A DNA stretch of 64,000 bases from Scatomonas sp963928055 (GTDB lineage: Bacteria > Bacillota > Clostridia > Lachnospirales > Lachnospiraceae): positions 1,501,382-1,565,381 of the forward strand of contig CAWVDN010000001.1 in the NCBI GenBank assembly GCA_963928055.1. Direction: 5' to 3'. The notes beneath the pieces are model-generated. The model ran no database searches, was not told where the DNA came from, and saw only the letters and a list, made by a program, of their open reading frames with translations. Made by a program: the position numbers and the translations under genes. This document shows positions 53,215-61,224 of the stretch, piece after piece (the stretch's first letter is position 1; the number at the start of each line of letters is the position of its first letter).

Positions 53215-53418
53215 CAACTACGGCGGAATCCCTCCCACTCCTTATATCTTTCTGTATACATTGAATTTGTATTTAGTAAAATGCAGACAACACCACGGAT
53301 CGGCTTTTGGTTGGACAATTCCAACCAAACACCACAGCAGACAGCAGAAAACATTCTGAACGCTAGGAAGCCGGTATGATTGTTACATATAAGGGGAAGA
53401 AAAATTTCTTTTAGGTAC

Positions 53419-53447
53419 TTGCTTTCCTAAAACTGATGTGATACAAT
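53419..53447 (+). promoter_or_regulatory. tet(W) promoter
   Basis: TTGCTT (53419-53424), exactly 17 bp, TACAAT (53442-53447), followed by the leader ORF and attenuator. Confidence 0.8.
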
Positions 53448-53475
53448 GATTTAATCCAGAAAAGGAGTAAAAAAT

Positions 53476-53499
53476 ATGCGGCAAGGTATTCTTAAATAA
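53476..53499 (+). CDS. tet(W) leader peptide
   Basis: Seven codons, MRQGILK, with AAAGGAG at 53461-53467 ahead. Its last codons lie in GGTATTCTTAAAT, which can pair with ATTTAAGAATACT at about 53569-53582. Leader translation could therefore switch folding of the downstream RNA, as described for transcriptional attenuation of ribosomal-protection genes. Confidence 0.7.
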   Translation: MRQGILK

Positions 53500-53667
53500 A
53501 ACTATAATCAAATAGTGGGAACAAAGGATTATGATAGCTCCTTTTGTAGGGGCTTAGTTTTTTGTACCCAATTTAAGAATACTTTTGCCTTATCAATTTT
53601 GACATATCCCCAAAAACAGCAATCACAAACAGGTGTATGCTGTATATGTGTATGTCCGCAACTTATA

Positions 53668-53706
53668 ATCCCCAGTGGTAAAAGTATTTTACTGCTGGGG
53701 ATTTTT
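53668..53706 (+). terminator. tet(W) transcription attenuator
   Basis: A 16-bp stem, ATCCCCAGTGGTAAAA / TTTTACTGCTGGGGAT with a 3-nt loop, then TTTTT, placed 35 bp before the tet(W) start. It ends leader transcripts unless an alternative fold forms, consistent with tetracycline-induced read-through. Confidence 0.85.
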
Positions 53707-53740
53707 ATGCCCTTTGGGGCTGTAAAGGGAGGACAATCAC

Positions 53741-55660
53741 ATGAAAATAATCAATATTGGAATTCTTGCCCATGTAGACGCTGGAAAGACGACCTTGACG
53801 GAGAGCCTGCTATATGCCAGCGGAGCCATTTCAGAACCGGGGAGCGTCGAAAAAGGGACAACGAGGACGGACACCATGTTTTTGGAGCGGCAGCGTGGGA
53901 TTACCATTCAAGCGGCAGTCACTTCCTTCCAGTGGCACAGATGTAAAGTTAACATTGTGGATACGCCCGGCCACATGGATTTTTTGGCGGAGGTGTACCG
54001 CTCTTTGGCTGTTTTAGATGGGGCCATCTTGGTGATCTCCGCTAAAGATGGCGTGCAGGCCCAGACCCGTATTCTGTTCCATGCCCTGCGGAAAATGAAC
54101 ATTCCCACCGTTATCTTTATCAACAAGATCGACCAGGCTGGCGTTGATTTGCAGAGCGTGGTTCAGTCTGTTCGGGATAAGCTCTCCGCCGATATTATCA
54201 TCAAGCAGACGGTGTCGCTGTCCCCGGAAATAGTCCTGGAGGAAAATACCGACATAGAAGCATGGGATGCGGTCATCGAAAATAACGATGAATTAACAGT
54301 CGAGCGCTGCGTGGAGAACCAATCAGCCGGGAAAAACTTGCGCGGGAGGAACAGCAGCGGGTTCAAGGACGCCTCCCTGTTCCCAGTCTATCATGGCAGC
54401 GCCAAAAATGGCCTTGGCATTCAACCGTTGATGGATGCGGTGACAGGGCTGTTCCAACCGATTGGGGAACAGGGGGGCGCCGCCCTATGCGGCAGCGTTT
54501 TCAAGGTTGAGTACACCGATTGCGGCCAGCGGCGTGTCTATCTACGGTTATACAGCGGAACGCTGCGCCTGCGGGATACGGTGGCCCTGGCCGGGAGAGA
54601 AAAGCTGAAAATCACAGAGATGCGTATTCCATCCAAAGGGGAAATTGTTCGGACAGACACCGCTTATCAGGGTGAAATTGTTATCCTTCCCAGCGACAGC
54701 GTGAGGTTAAACGATGTATTAGGGGACCAAACCCGGCTCCCTCGTAAAAGGTGGCGCGAGGACCCCCTCCCCATGCTGCGGACGACGATTGCGCCGAAAA
54801 CGGCAGCGCAAAGAGAACGGCTGCTGGACGCTCTTACGCAACTTGCGGATACTGACCCGCTTTTGCGTTGCGAAGTGGATTCCATCACCCATGAGATCAT
54901 TCTTTCTTTTTTGGGCCGGGTGCAGTTGGAGGTTGTTTCCGCTTTGCTGTCGGAAAAATACAAGCTTGAAACAGTGGTAAAGGAACCCTCCGTCATTTAT
55001 ATGGAGCGGCCGCTCAAAGCAGCCAGCCACACCATCCATATCGAGGTGCCGCCCAACCCGTTTTGGGCATCCATAGGACTGTCTGTTACACCACTCTCGC
55101 TTGGCTCCGGTGTACAATACGAGAGCCGGGTTTCGCTGGGATACTTGAACCAGAGTTTTCAAAACGCTGTCAGGGATGGTATCCGTTACGGGCTGGAGCA
55201 GGGCTTGTTCGGCTGGAACGTAACGGACTGTAAGATTTGCTTTGAATACGGGCTTTATTACAGTCCGGTCAGCACGCCGGCGGACTTCCGCTCATTGGCC
55301 CCGATTGTATTGGAACAGGCATTGAAGGAATCGGGGACGCAGCTGCTGGAACCTTATCTCTCCTTCATCCTCTATGCGCCCCAGGAATACCTTTCCAGGG
55401 CTTATCATGATGCACCGAAATACTGTGCCACCATCGAAACGGCCCAGGTAAAAAAGGATGAAGTTGTCTTTACTGGCGAGATTCCCGCCCGCTGTATACA
55501 GGCATACCGTACTGATCTGGCCTTTTACACCAACGGGCGGAGCGTATGCCTTACAGAGCTGAAAGGATATCAGGCCGCTGTCGGTCAGCCGGTCATCCAG
55601 CCCCGCCGTCCAAACAGCCGCCTGGACAAGGTGCGCCATATGTTTCAGAAGGTAATGTAA
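53741..55660 (+). CDS. tet(W): Ribosomal-protection tetracycline resistance protein Tet(W)
   Basis: A 639-residue EF-G-like GTPase that removes tetracycline from the ribosome. G-motifs: AHVDAGKTTLTESLLYASGA, DTPGHMDFLAEVYRSLAVLD, NKIDQAGVDL. The full length and sequence are those of Tet(W). One segment is aberrant: after NNDEL the residues TVERCVENQSAGKNLRGRNS up to the DASLFPVYHGS junction are a shifted reading of DNA (54296-54367). In the other frame the same DNA gives GEPISREKLAREEQQRVQ, the expected Tet(W) sequence. A net -1 near 54296-54313 is compensated by one extra G in GTTCAAGGACGCC. The protein stays full length, but about 24 residues of the G-domain-side region are altered; whether it still confers resistance is unclear. 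Start ATG at 53741 behind GGGAGG. Confidence 0.95.
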   Translation: MKIINIGILAHVDAGKTTLTESLLYASGAISEPGSVEKGTTRTDTMFLERQRGITIQAAVTSFQWHRCKVNIVDTPGHMDFLAEVYRSLAVLDGAILVISAKDGVQAQTRILFHALRKMNIPTVIFINKIDQAGVDLQSVVQSVRDKLSADIIIKQTVSLSPEIVLEENTDIEAWDAVIENNDELTVERCVENQSAGKNLRGRNSSGFKDASLFPVYHGSAKNGLGIQPLMDAVTGLFQPIGEQGGAALCGSVFKVEYTDCGQRRVYLRLYSGTLRLRDTVALAGREKLKITEMRIPSKGEIVRTDTAYQGEIVILPSDSVRLNDVLGDQTRLPRKRWREDPLPMLRTTIAPKTAAQRERLLDALTQLADTDPLLRCEVDSITHEIILSFLGRVQLEVVSALLSEKYKLETVVKEPSVIYMERPLKAASHTIHIEVPPNPFWASIGLSVTPLSLGSGVQYESRVSLGYLNQSFQNAVRDGIRYGLEQGLFGWNVTDCKICFEYGLYYSPVSTPADFRSLAPIVLEQALKESGTQLLEPYLSFILYAPQEYLSRAYHDAPKYCATIETAQVKKDEVVFTGEIPARCIQAYRTDLAFYTNGRSVCLTELKGYQAAVGQPVIQPRRPNSRLDKVRHMFQKVM

Positions 55661-55710
55661 AGATACATAATCGTCAAGACGGCAACAATCAGAAGTTATG
55701 GAGGGTAACA

Positions 55711-56478
55711 ATGGAATATAGTAAGGAAGATTTAATGGAAGCAAAAAAGCAAATTTGGGGAGTGGGAGAGAACATGGGAACAGAGGAAAGTAAAAAAATC
55801 TGGGAGGAGAACGCACAATTTTGGGATAATGCAATGGGTGACGAATCTAATGAATTTCACAGAGAGGTAGTGCGTCCCAAAGTAACGGAACTTCTATCTC
55901 CTAATCCTGCGGATTACATTTTGGATATTGCGTGTGGCAATGGAAATTATTCTTCGTATCTTGCACAAAGAGGCGCTTCGGTTGTCGCTTTTGATTACAG
56001 CAAAAAAATGATAGAATTGGCTAAAAGACGGCAATCACAATATGCAAAACAAATTGAATTTTGTGTGGCGGATGCGACCGATAGAAAAAGTATATTAGAA
56101 TTAAAAAGAAATCGAGCCTTTACGAAAGCAGTTTCTAATATGGCAATTATGGATATTACGGATATTGAACCACTTCTTATGGCTGTTTATGAACTGTTGC
56201 AGGAAAGCGGAATTTTTGTCTTTGCAACGCAACACCCTTGTTTTGTCACGTTGACTGAAAAATATATGACACCGCACAGTTACTATGATATAGCGATTGA
56301 AGGGCAACCGAAAGAGCAGATTTATTATCATCGTTCCATACAAGATATTTTTAACCTTTGTTTTAGAGCTGGATTTGTCATTGATGGATTTTATGAAGAA
56401 TGTTTTAAAACCAACAAAGAAATTCCTATGGTAATGATAGTAAGGCTTAAGAAGGTAAAACGTGATAGCTTAAAATAA
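55711..56478 (+). CDS. Class I SAM-dependent methyltransferase
   Basis: A 255-residue methyltransferase. Motif I ILDIACGNGNYSSYLAQRGA, motif II region VVAFDYSKKMIELAKRR, then CVADATDRKS and NMAIMDITDIEPLLMAVYEL. It lies 50 bp behind tet(W) in an AT-rich style unlike the backbone, with GGAGGG before the ATG. Substrate unknown; it is a small-molecule-type methyltransferase and may be passive cargo. Confidence 0.85.
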   Translation: MEYSKEDLMEAKKQIWGVGENMGTEESKKIWEENAQFWDNAMGDESNEFHREVVRPKVTELLSPNPADYILDIACGNGNYSSYLAQRGASVVAFDYSKKMIELAKRRQSQYAKQIEFCVADATDRKSILELKRNRAFTKAVSNMAIMDITDIEPLLMAVYELLQESGIFVFATQHPCFVTLTEKYMTPHSYYDIAIEGQPKEQIYYHRSIQDIFNLCFRAGFVIDGFYEECFKTNKEIPMVMIVRLKKVKRDSLK

Positions 56479-56493
56479 ATTCAAGTTTGTCGG

Positions 56494-56544
56494 GTAAATA
56501 GCAAACCCAGCCGAGCCAGTCAACGGTCAAGATGAACGGCGCAT
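56494..56544 (+). repeat. Linker copy B, left half
   Basis: Same sequence as copy A at 51022-51070 except for a few bases, ending GGCGCAT before IS copy B. The right half resumes at 57996 with CATATGCGCAGCCGTTGAC. Together they form GCGCATATGCGC inside GTCAACGG...CCGTTGAC. Copy A lacks about 50 bp between two GCCCCGC repeats further right. Confidence 0.8.
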
Positions 56545-56599
56545 TGAACTGCACCCCAAAAGTTGGACAAGAAAGTCAACGAAAGGGGTGCAGAAATCT

Positions 56600-57109
56600 A
56601 TGGGAAAAGAATTGTTCAGTGAGGAATTAAAATTAGCAGTTGTTCAGTATGTACTGGAAGGGCATACACGCAAAGAGGCATCCGAGAAATTTTGCGTATC
56701 CTGTACGCCGATTGAAAAATGGGTAAACTTGTATAAGCTACATGGTGCAAAAGGACTTCTAAGCAGAAATCTGGTTGGCCGACAAAAAGGCTTTGATGGC
56801 GAGTTTCGCCTAAAAGTGTTACAATACAAGCAGGAACATCACTTATCCTGTACACAGACAGCTATGCACTTTTGCCTTGATGTTGTAACAGTGTGCCGGT
56901 GGGAGAAGAAATTCCAAAAGGAAGGTGCACAGGGACTTATGAAAAAGCAGGCGACAAAAGGCAGCGAAAAACGACAAAAGAAGCAGGAACAGTCGGAGCT
57001 GCAACAGGAAAATAAGCGGCTGTCAGAAGAAAATTACCGGTTGAAAATGGAGAATGATTACCTAAAAAAATTAAACGCCTTAATTCAGAAGCGAGAAAAA
57101 CCCGAATAA
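56600..57109 (+). CDS. IS3-family transposase OrfA (copy B)
   Basis: A 169-residue HTH/zipper protein identical to copy A. ATG at 56600 is behind AAAGGGG. The stop follows an A-rich run, candidate site for -1 frameshifting into OrfB. Confidence 0.9.
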   Translation: MGKELFSEELKLAVVQYVLEGHTRKEASEKFCVSCTPIEKWVNLYKLHGAKGLLSRNLVGRQKGFDGEFRLKVLQYKQEHHLSCTQTAMHFCLDVVTVCRWEKKFQKEGAQGLMKKQATKGSEKRQKKQEQSELQQENKRLSEENYRLKMENDYLKKLNALIQKREKPE

Positions 57110-57117
57110 GCGATGTT

Positions 57118-57966
57118 GTGGCTGCCGTTACAGAATTAAGGCGTGATTATCCTCTGGCAGCATTACTTAAACTGGCCGGCATTCCCCGAAGTACATACTA
57201 CTATCATTCCCGGAAAGCTAATGCTGTGGATAAATACGCAAAAGAAAGGGCGGAAATCATAGCAATTTATCAGGAGAATCAAGGCCGGTACGGATATCGG
57301 CGGATTGGTATGGAATTACGCAACAGAGGCTTTTGTCTGAACCACAAGACGGTACAAAAGCTGATGAAGGAATCAGGCCTAAAATGTATGGTACGAATGA
57401 AAAAGTATCGTTCTTACCGTGGAGAAGTCGGCAAGATTGCACCAAATCTACTGGCTAGAGATTTCCATGCGGAAAGGCCGAATCAGAAATGGGTAACTGA
57501 TGTGACTGAGTTTTCCCTGTTTGGAAGCAAACTTTATCTCTCTCCTGTGCTTGACCTGTATAATGGTGAGATCATCAGCTATGCCATCAGTGAACGGGCT
57601 AATTACCGCCAGGTGGATGAGATGCTGGATAAAGCATTCTCCCGGCTCCCGGACAGCAGCGGGCTGATCCTTCATTCGGATCAGGGCTGGCAATATCAGA
57701 ACGTCAGGTATCAAAAAAGACTGTTAGAAAAAGGCATTCGGCAAAGTATGTCCAGAAAGGGAAACTGTCTGGACAATGCGGTTATGGAAAACTTCTTCGG
57801 ACTGTTAAAATCGGAACTGCTATACCTGCGGACGTTCCAATCATTAGACGAGTTCTGCCAGGAACTGATCGCTTATCTTGAATACTATAACCATAACCGA
57901 ATCAAAGAAAAATTGAATGGGTTAAGTCCTGTCCAATACAGAATTCAAAATGGCTTTGCCGCATAA
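57118..57966 (+). CDS. IS3-family transposase OrfB (copy B)
   Basis: A 282-residue DDE transposase with all three acidic residues (WVTDVTEF, HSDQGWQYQ, NAVMENFFGLLKSE). Intact and identical to copy A, so both copies may be active. The GTG at 57118 is the first in-frame start; OrfAB fusion by frameshift is more likely for transposition. Confidence 0.92.
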   Translation: MAAVTELRRDYPLAALLKLAGIPRSTYYYHSRKANAVDKYAKERAEIIAIYQENQGRYGYRRIGMELRNRGFCLNHKTVQKLMKESGLKCMVRMKKYRSYRGEVGKIAPNLLARDFHAERPNQKWVTDVTEFSLFGSKLYLSPVLDLYNGEIISYAISERANYRQVDEMLDKAFSRLPDSSGLILHSDQGWQYQNVRYQKRLLEKGIRQSMSRKGNCLDNAVMENFFGLLKSELLYLRTFQSLDEFCQELIAYLEYYNHNRIKEKLNGLSPVQYRIQNGFAA

Positions 57967-58103
57967 CTTTTGTCCAACTTTTGGGGAGCACTTCACATAT
58001 GCGCAGCCGTTGACAGCCCCGCCCGCCTTTGCTGGTAGGCAATCAAGGGGCGACAGCAAGAAGTGCCACCGCCCCGCACTATTATTCAGAAAGGGGAATT
58101 TCC

Positions 58104-58526
58104 ATGACCGACCAGATAGCCTATCAAGAATATATCCAGCGCAGGTACAACGCCTTTTGCAAGACTGTTATCCGCTGTGCCGCCTTGGACAAGATTTTGA
58201 AGCTTAAACGGCAATGGGAACGGCAAGTTTCCCTTGACTATCTGATGAACGAGAAGTTTGTCCAGTTTGCCGCGTCGGAGCCGGACGAGGAATACCCATT
58301 TACCGTCTGCGGTCAGACCGTCCTGCTCTGCAACGCCGCCCTTGCCGACGCGATCTCTGTTTTGCCGGAGCAGACGCGGGAAGAAATCCTGCGCTATTAC
58401 TTTCTGCGCCAGCCGCAGCGCGTGATCGGCGCGTGTATTGGCCGGTCACGCAGCACAGCGGGGCGGCATATCCAGCTTGCCTTGCAGCGGCTACGCGAAG
58501 AAATGGGGGTGAGCCGGTATGAGTAG
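58104..58526 (+). CDS. Sigma-70-like factor of the mobile element
   Basis: A 140-residue protein with a region-4-type HTH near the C-terminus (EEILRYYFLRQPQRVIGACI...GRSRSTAGRHIQLALQRLRE). These small sigma-like factors sit upstream of the mobilisation genes of clostridial elements and probably control them. The intact counterpart of the decayed gene at 52575. AAAGGGG precedes ATG 58104; it overlaps the next gene by 8 bp. Confidence 0.85.
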   Translation: MTDQIAYQEYIQRRYNAFCKTVIRCAALDKILKLKRQWERQVSLDYLMNEKFVQFAASEPDEEYPFTVCGQTVLLCNAALADAISVLPEQTREEILRYYFLRQPQRVIGACIGRSRSTAGRHIQLALQRLREEMGVSRYE

Positions 58527-58731
58527 ACTTCTCCCCTATGAAACAATCCTCAAAGCCCGTGAGGGCGACCCAGAAGCCGTGAACGCTGTCCTGCTCCACT
58601 ACGCCGGATATATCCGCTATTTCTCAAAAGTGAACGGGCAGGTCAACGCCGAGGTGGAGGACTATGTAAAGCAGCGGTTAATTGACTGTCAATTCAAGTT
58701 CCGGCTTGACGAACCACCGGACAAGTCATAA
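58519..58731 (+). CDS. Small HTH_16-like protein
   Basis: A 70-residue protein, LPYETILKAREGDPEAVNAV then YIRYFSKVNG, typical of the helix-turn-helix-domain proteins encoded right after the sigma-like factor in Tn916-style and related clostridial elements. Overlap of 8 bp with the sigma gene implies coupled translation. Followed by a terminator. Confidence 0.85.
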   Translation: MSRLLPYETILKAREGDPEAVNAVLLHYAGYIRYFSKVNGQVNAEVEDYVKQRLIDCQFKFRLDEPPDKS

Positions 58732-58767
58732 AAACTGAATACCAGCCGCCACCGACGCGGCCAGCGA

Positions 58768-58805
58768 AAGCAGTAAGTCTTGAAAAAGATTTACTGCTTT
58801 TTTTG
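58768..58805 (+). terminator. Terminator after the sigma/HTH pair
   Basis: AAAGCAGTAAGTCT / AGATTTACTGCTTT with a 5-nt loop, then a long T-run to 58805. Confidence 0.8.
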
Positions 58806-59228
58806 TTGTCCGGCTCCGCTCCCGGCCATTTTGCCCCCTGCCGGTTGTAGTAGTAAGCGAGGAGGGAATTTTTCTGCCCTGGTGTTTGGCATTTGGAGCA
58901 TTTACCCGTAGTAGAGGGCAAAGAGAAAGGATTTCTCCAACACCGGGTAGAAACCACTGCGTCCGGTGTCATTTTAGCGAAAGCGGGCAGGAATGCCCTT
59001 TACAGGATTAGTAGTAGCAGAAAAAGAGAAACAAACTTTTGTGGTTGCAGTTTTCCAAAAAAGTGGCGGACGGAAGTGAGAGAAAGTTTGCAGTCACGGA
59101 GAGCAAGTTTCTACCACGGTGCCAAAATCCGCAATTCTGCAGTTTTGCCCCTCGCGGGAAACTTGTTGGGGAGTGCCTTCCCCAAACCCTGCTCATGCGC
59201 CCTTACGGGCGAGAAAGGAGGTCACACC
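58806..59228 (+). other. Mobilisation control region with candidate oriT
   Basis: About 420 bp without a supported gene between the sigma/HTH pair and mobC. It holds several GTAGTAG-type short repeats (about 58846, 58911 and 59010), an inverted repeat ACACCGG...CCGGTGT (about 58940-58968) and, at its right end, the oriT candidate. Confidence 0.55.
59166..59204 (+). other. Candidate origin of transfer (oriT)
   Basis: A 7-bp inverted repeat TTGGGGA/TCCCCAA (59166-59185) stands about 10 bp before ATGCGCCCTT (59195-59204), close to the RSF1010/pSC101-type nick consensus AAGTGCGCCCT. It lies just upstream of the MobC-like gene and the relaxase, the normal place for oriT. Confidence 0.55.
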
Positions 59229-59627
59229 ATGCGAAAGAAATACAACACGCCCCACCGCAGCCGCGTTGTGAAAACCCGGCTGTCCGAAGATGAGTATGCC
59301 GACTTCACAGCGCGGCTTGCGCCCTATGGTATCAGCCAGTCCGAATTTCTCCGGCAGGCGATACGGCGGGCGACCATACGCCCGGTTGTCCATGTGTCGT
59401 CGGTCAATGACGAGTTGCTTTCCGCTGTCGGGAAGCTGACAGCCGAGTACGGCAGGATCGGCGGCAACCTCAATCAGATTGCCCGGTATCTGAACGAATA
59501 CGGCGTACCCTACAACACCCTTTCCGGCGAGGTACGCGCCGCCATATCCGACCTTGCCGTCCTCAAGTATGAAGTCCTCAAGAAAGTAGGTGACGCGGTT
59601 GGCAACACTCAAGCATATCAACTCTAA
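59229..59627 (+). CDS. mobC: MobC-like relaxosome accessory protein
   Basis: A 132-residue protein with an N-terminal ribbon-helix-helix-like part (RVVKTRLSEDEYADFTARLA and SQSEFLRQAIRRA) and the MobC signature YGRIGGNLNQIARYLNEYGV. It binds near oriT and helps the relaxase. AAAGGAGG precedes ATG 59229; the upstream extension to 58893 has no site and covers the oriT region. It overlaps the relaxase by 38 bp. Confidence 0.88.
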   Translation: MRKKYNTPHRSRVVKTRLSEDEYADFTARLAPYGISQSEFLRQAIRRATIRPVVHVSSVNDELLSAVGKLTAEYGRIGGNLNQIARYLNEYGVPYNTLSGEVRAAISDLAVLKYEVLKKVGDAVGNTQAYQL

Positions 59628-61224
59628 AAACGCCGACTACGGAGCCGCCGAGCAATATCTTCTCTTTGAGCATGACGAGTTTACCATGAAGCCCGTCCTT
59701 GATGAAACCGGCAGGCTTATCCCCCGCGAGGACTACCGGCTGTCCACGCTGAACTGCGACGGGGAGGATTTTGCCGTTGCGTGTATGCGGGCCAATCTCC
59801 GCTATCAGAAAAACCAGCGGCGGGAAGATGTGAAAAGCCACCACTACATCATCAGCTTTGACCCGCGGGACGGGCCGGACAACGGCCTGACCGTAGACCG
59901 GGCGCAGGCGTTGGGGGAACAATTCTGTAAAGAGCATTTTCCCGGCCACCAGGCCCTTGTCTGCACCCACCCGGACGGGCATAACCACAGCGGCAACATT
60001 CATGTGCATATCGTCATAAACAGCCTGCGGATTGAGGAAGTGCCGTTCCTGCCCTACATGGACAGGCCGGCCGATACGAAAGTCGGCTGCAAGCACCGAT
60101 GTACCGACGCTGCCCTGCGCTACTTCAAATCCGAAGTCATGGAGATGTGCCACCGGGAGGGGCTTTATCAAATCGACCTCTTGAACGGCAGCAAGAACCG
60201 CGTCACCGACCGGGAGTATTGGGCGCAGAAAAAGGGACAGGCCGCGCTGGACAAGCAGAACGCCCCCATGATTGCCGATAGTATCACGCCCCGGCAGACC
60301 AAGTTTGAAACGAACAAGGAGAAGCTGCGGCAGACCCTACGGAAAGCCCTTGCCACCGCCGCCAGCTTTGACGAGTTTTCCTCTCTGTTGCTGCAGGAGG
60401 GTGTGACCGTCAAGGAGAGCCGGGGGCGGCTTTCCTACCTCACGCCGGACAGGACAAAGCCAATTACCGCCCGGAAGCTGGGCGACGATTTTGACCGCGC
60501 CGCTGTCTTTGCCGTTTTAGAGCAAAACGCCGCCAGAGCAGCCGAAGCGCCAGCCAGATCCCCCGATCCCCCACGCACCATAAAAGACCGCTTGCAGGTT
60601 GCCAGAGCCGAGATAGCCGCCCCGAAACAGGACGGAGTGCAGCGGCTTGTGGACATTGAGCAGAAAATGGCCGAGGGCAAAGGCCGGGGCTATGAACGCT
60701 GGGCGAAGATACACAATCTGAAGCAGGCCGCCAAAACGCTGTCCGTCTACCAGCAATACGGCTTTACTTCCCCGGAGCAGTTAGAAGCCGCCGTTGACAC
60801 CGCCTATCAGAAAATGCGCCAGACCAGCGGCGAACTGAAAGCACTGGAAACGAAGCTGCAAGGGAAAAAGAAGTTGCAGCGGCAGGTGTTGGCCTACGCC
60901 CAGACCAAGGCCGCCCGCGACGGGCTGCGGGCACAGAAATCCGAGAAAGCCCGCGCCGCATACCGGCAGGCCCATGAGAGCGATTTTATCATAGCCGACG
61001 CAGCAGCCCGGTATTTCAAGGCGCATGGCATTACCAAGCTGCCCGCCCGGAAAGCGTTGCAGGCCGAGATCGAGCAGCTTATCTCCGAGAAAGACGGCCT
61101 GTATAACACCTATCACGAACAGAAACAGCGGTTCAAGGAGTTGCAGACCGTCAAGCGGAACATCGACCAGATTTTGCGCCGGGACGAGCCGCACCGCAGA
61201 AAGGAGCAGAGCCATGAGCGATAA
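59590..61224 (+). CDS. MobA/MobL-family relaxase
   Basis: A 544-residue relaxase. The metal-site triad reads HPDGHNHSGNIHVHIVIN (about 127-144). The N-terminal conserved block includes INSKNADYGAAEQYLLFEHD and HHYIISFDPRDG. The C-terminal half is a long charged coiled-coil-like region (about 330-540). It nicks one strand at oriT and leads it into the recipient. The GTG start at 59590 lies inside mobC, translationally coupled. No type IV secretion genes are in view, so the element is mobilisable or its transfer genes lie to the right. Confidence 0.9.
   Translation: MTRLATLKHINSKNADYGAAEQYLLFEHDEFTMKPVLDETGRLIPREDYRLSTLNCDGEDFAVACMRANLRYQKNQRREDVKSHHYIISFDPRDGPDNGLTVDRAQALGEQFCKEHFPGHQALVCTHPDGHNHSGNIHVHIVINSLRIEEVPFLPYMDRPADTKVGCKHRCTDAALRYFKSEVMEMCHREGLYQIDLLNGSKNRVTDREYWAQKKGQAALDKQNAPMIADSITPRQTKFETNKEKLRQTLRKALATAASFDEFSSLLLQEGVTVKESRGRLSYLTPDRTKPITARKLGDDFDRAAVFAVLEQNAARAAEAPARSPDPPRTIKDRLQVARAEIAAPKQDGVQRLVDIEQKMAEGKGRGYERWAKIHNLKQAAKTLSVYQQYGFTSPEQLEAAVDTAYQKMRQTSGELKALETKLQGKKKLQRQVLAYAQTKAARDGLRAQKSEKARAAYRQAHESDFIIADAAARYFKAHGITKLPARKALQAEIEQLISEKDGLYNTYHEQKQRFKELQTVKRNIDQILRRDEPHRRKEQSHER

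Larger units (their letters stand above)
51071..57995. mobile_element. Composite-transposon-like structure bounded by inverted IS copies
   Basis: 6,925 bp: IS copy A, decayed sigma gene, truncated Maff2, tet(W), methyltransferase, linker and IS copy B. The outermost 3-mers are both CAT, so the block also looks like a composite transposon. However each IS has its own CAT pair, so separate insertion is equally consistent. Confidence 0.55.
56545..57995 (+). mobile_element. IS3-family (IS150-like) element, copy B
   Basis: 1,451 bp with the same ends as copy A, plus orientation, flanked by CAT at 56542-56544 and 57996-57998. OrfA and OrfB are identical in protein to copy A. Confidence 0.9.

Noticed and set aside
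53281..53379. Short frame before tet(W) (MQTTPRIGFWLDNSNQTPQQ...)
   Set aside because: Reads like the end of some protein but has no start signal or recognisable family; could be a fragment, not supported as a gene.
58893..59228. 5' extension of the MobC-like frame
   Set aside because: It would cover the oriT region, lacks a ribosome-binding site and has no family match; the ATG at 59229 has a consensus site.
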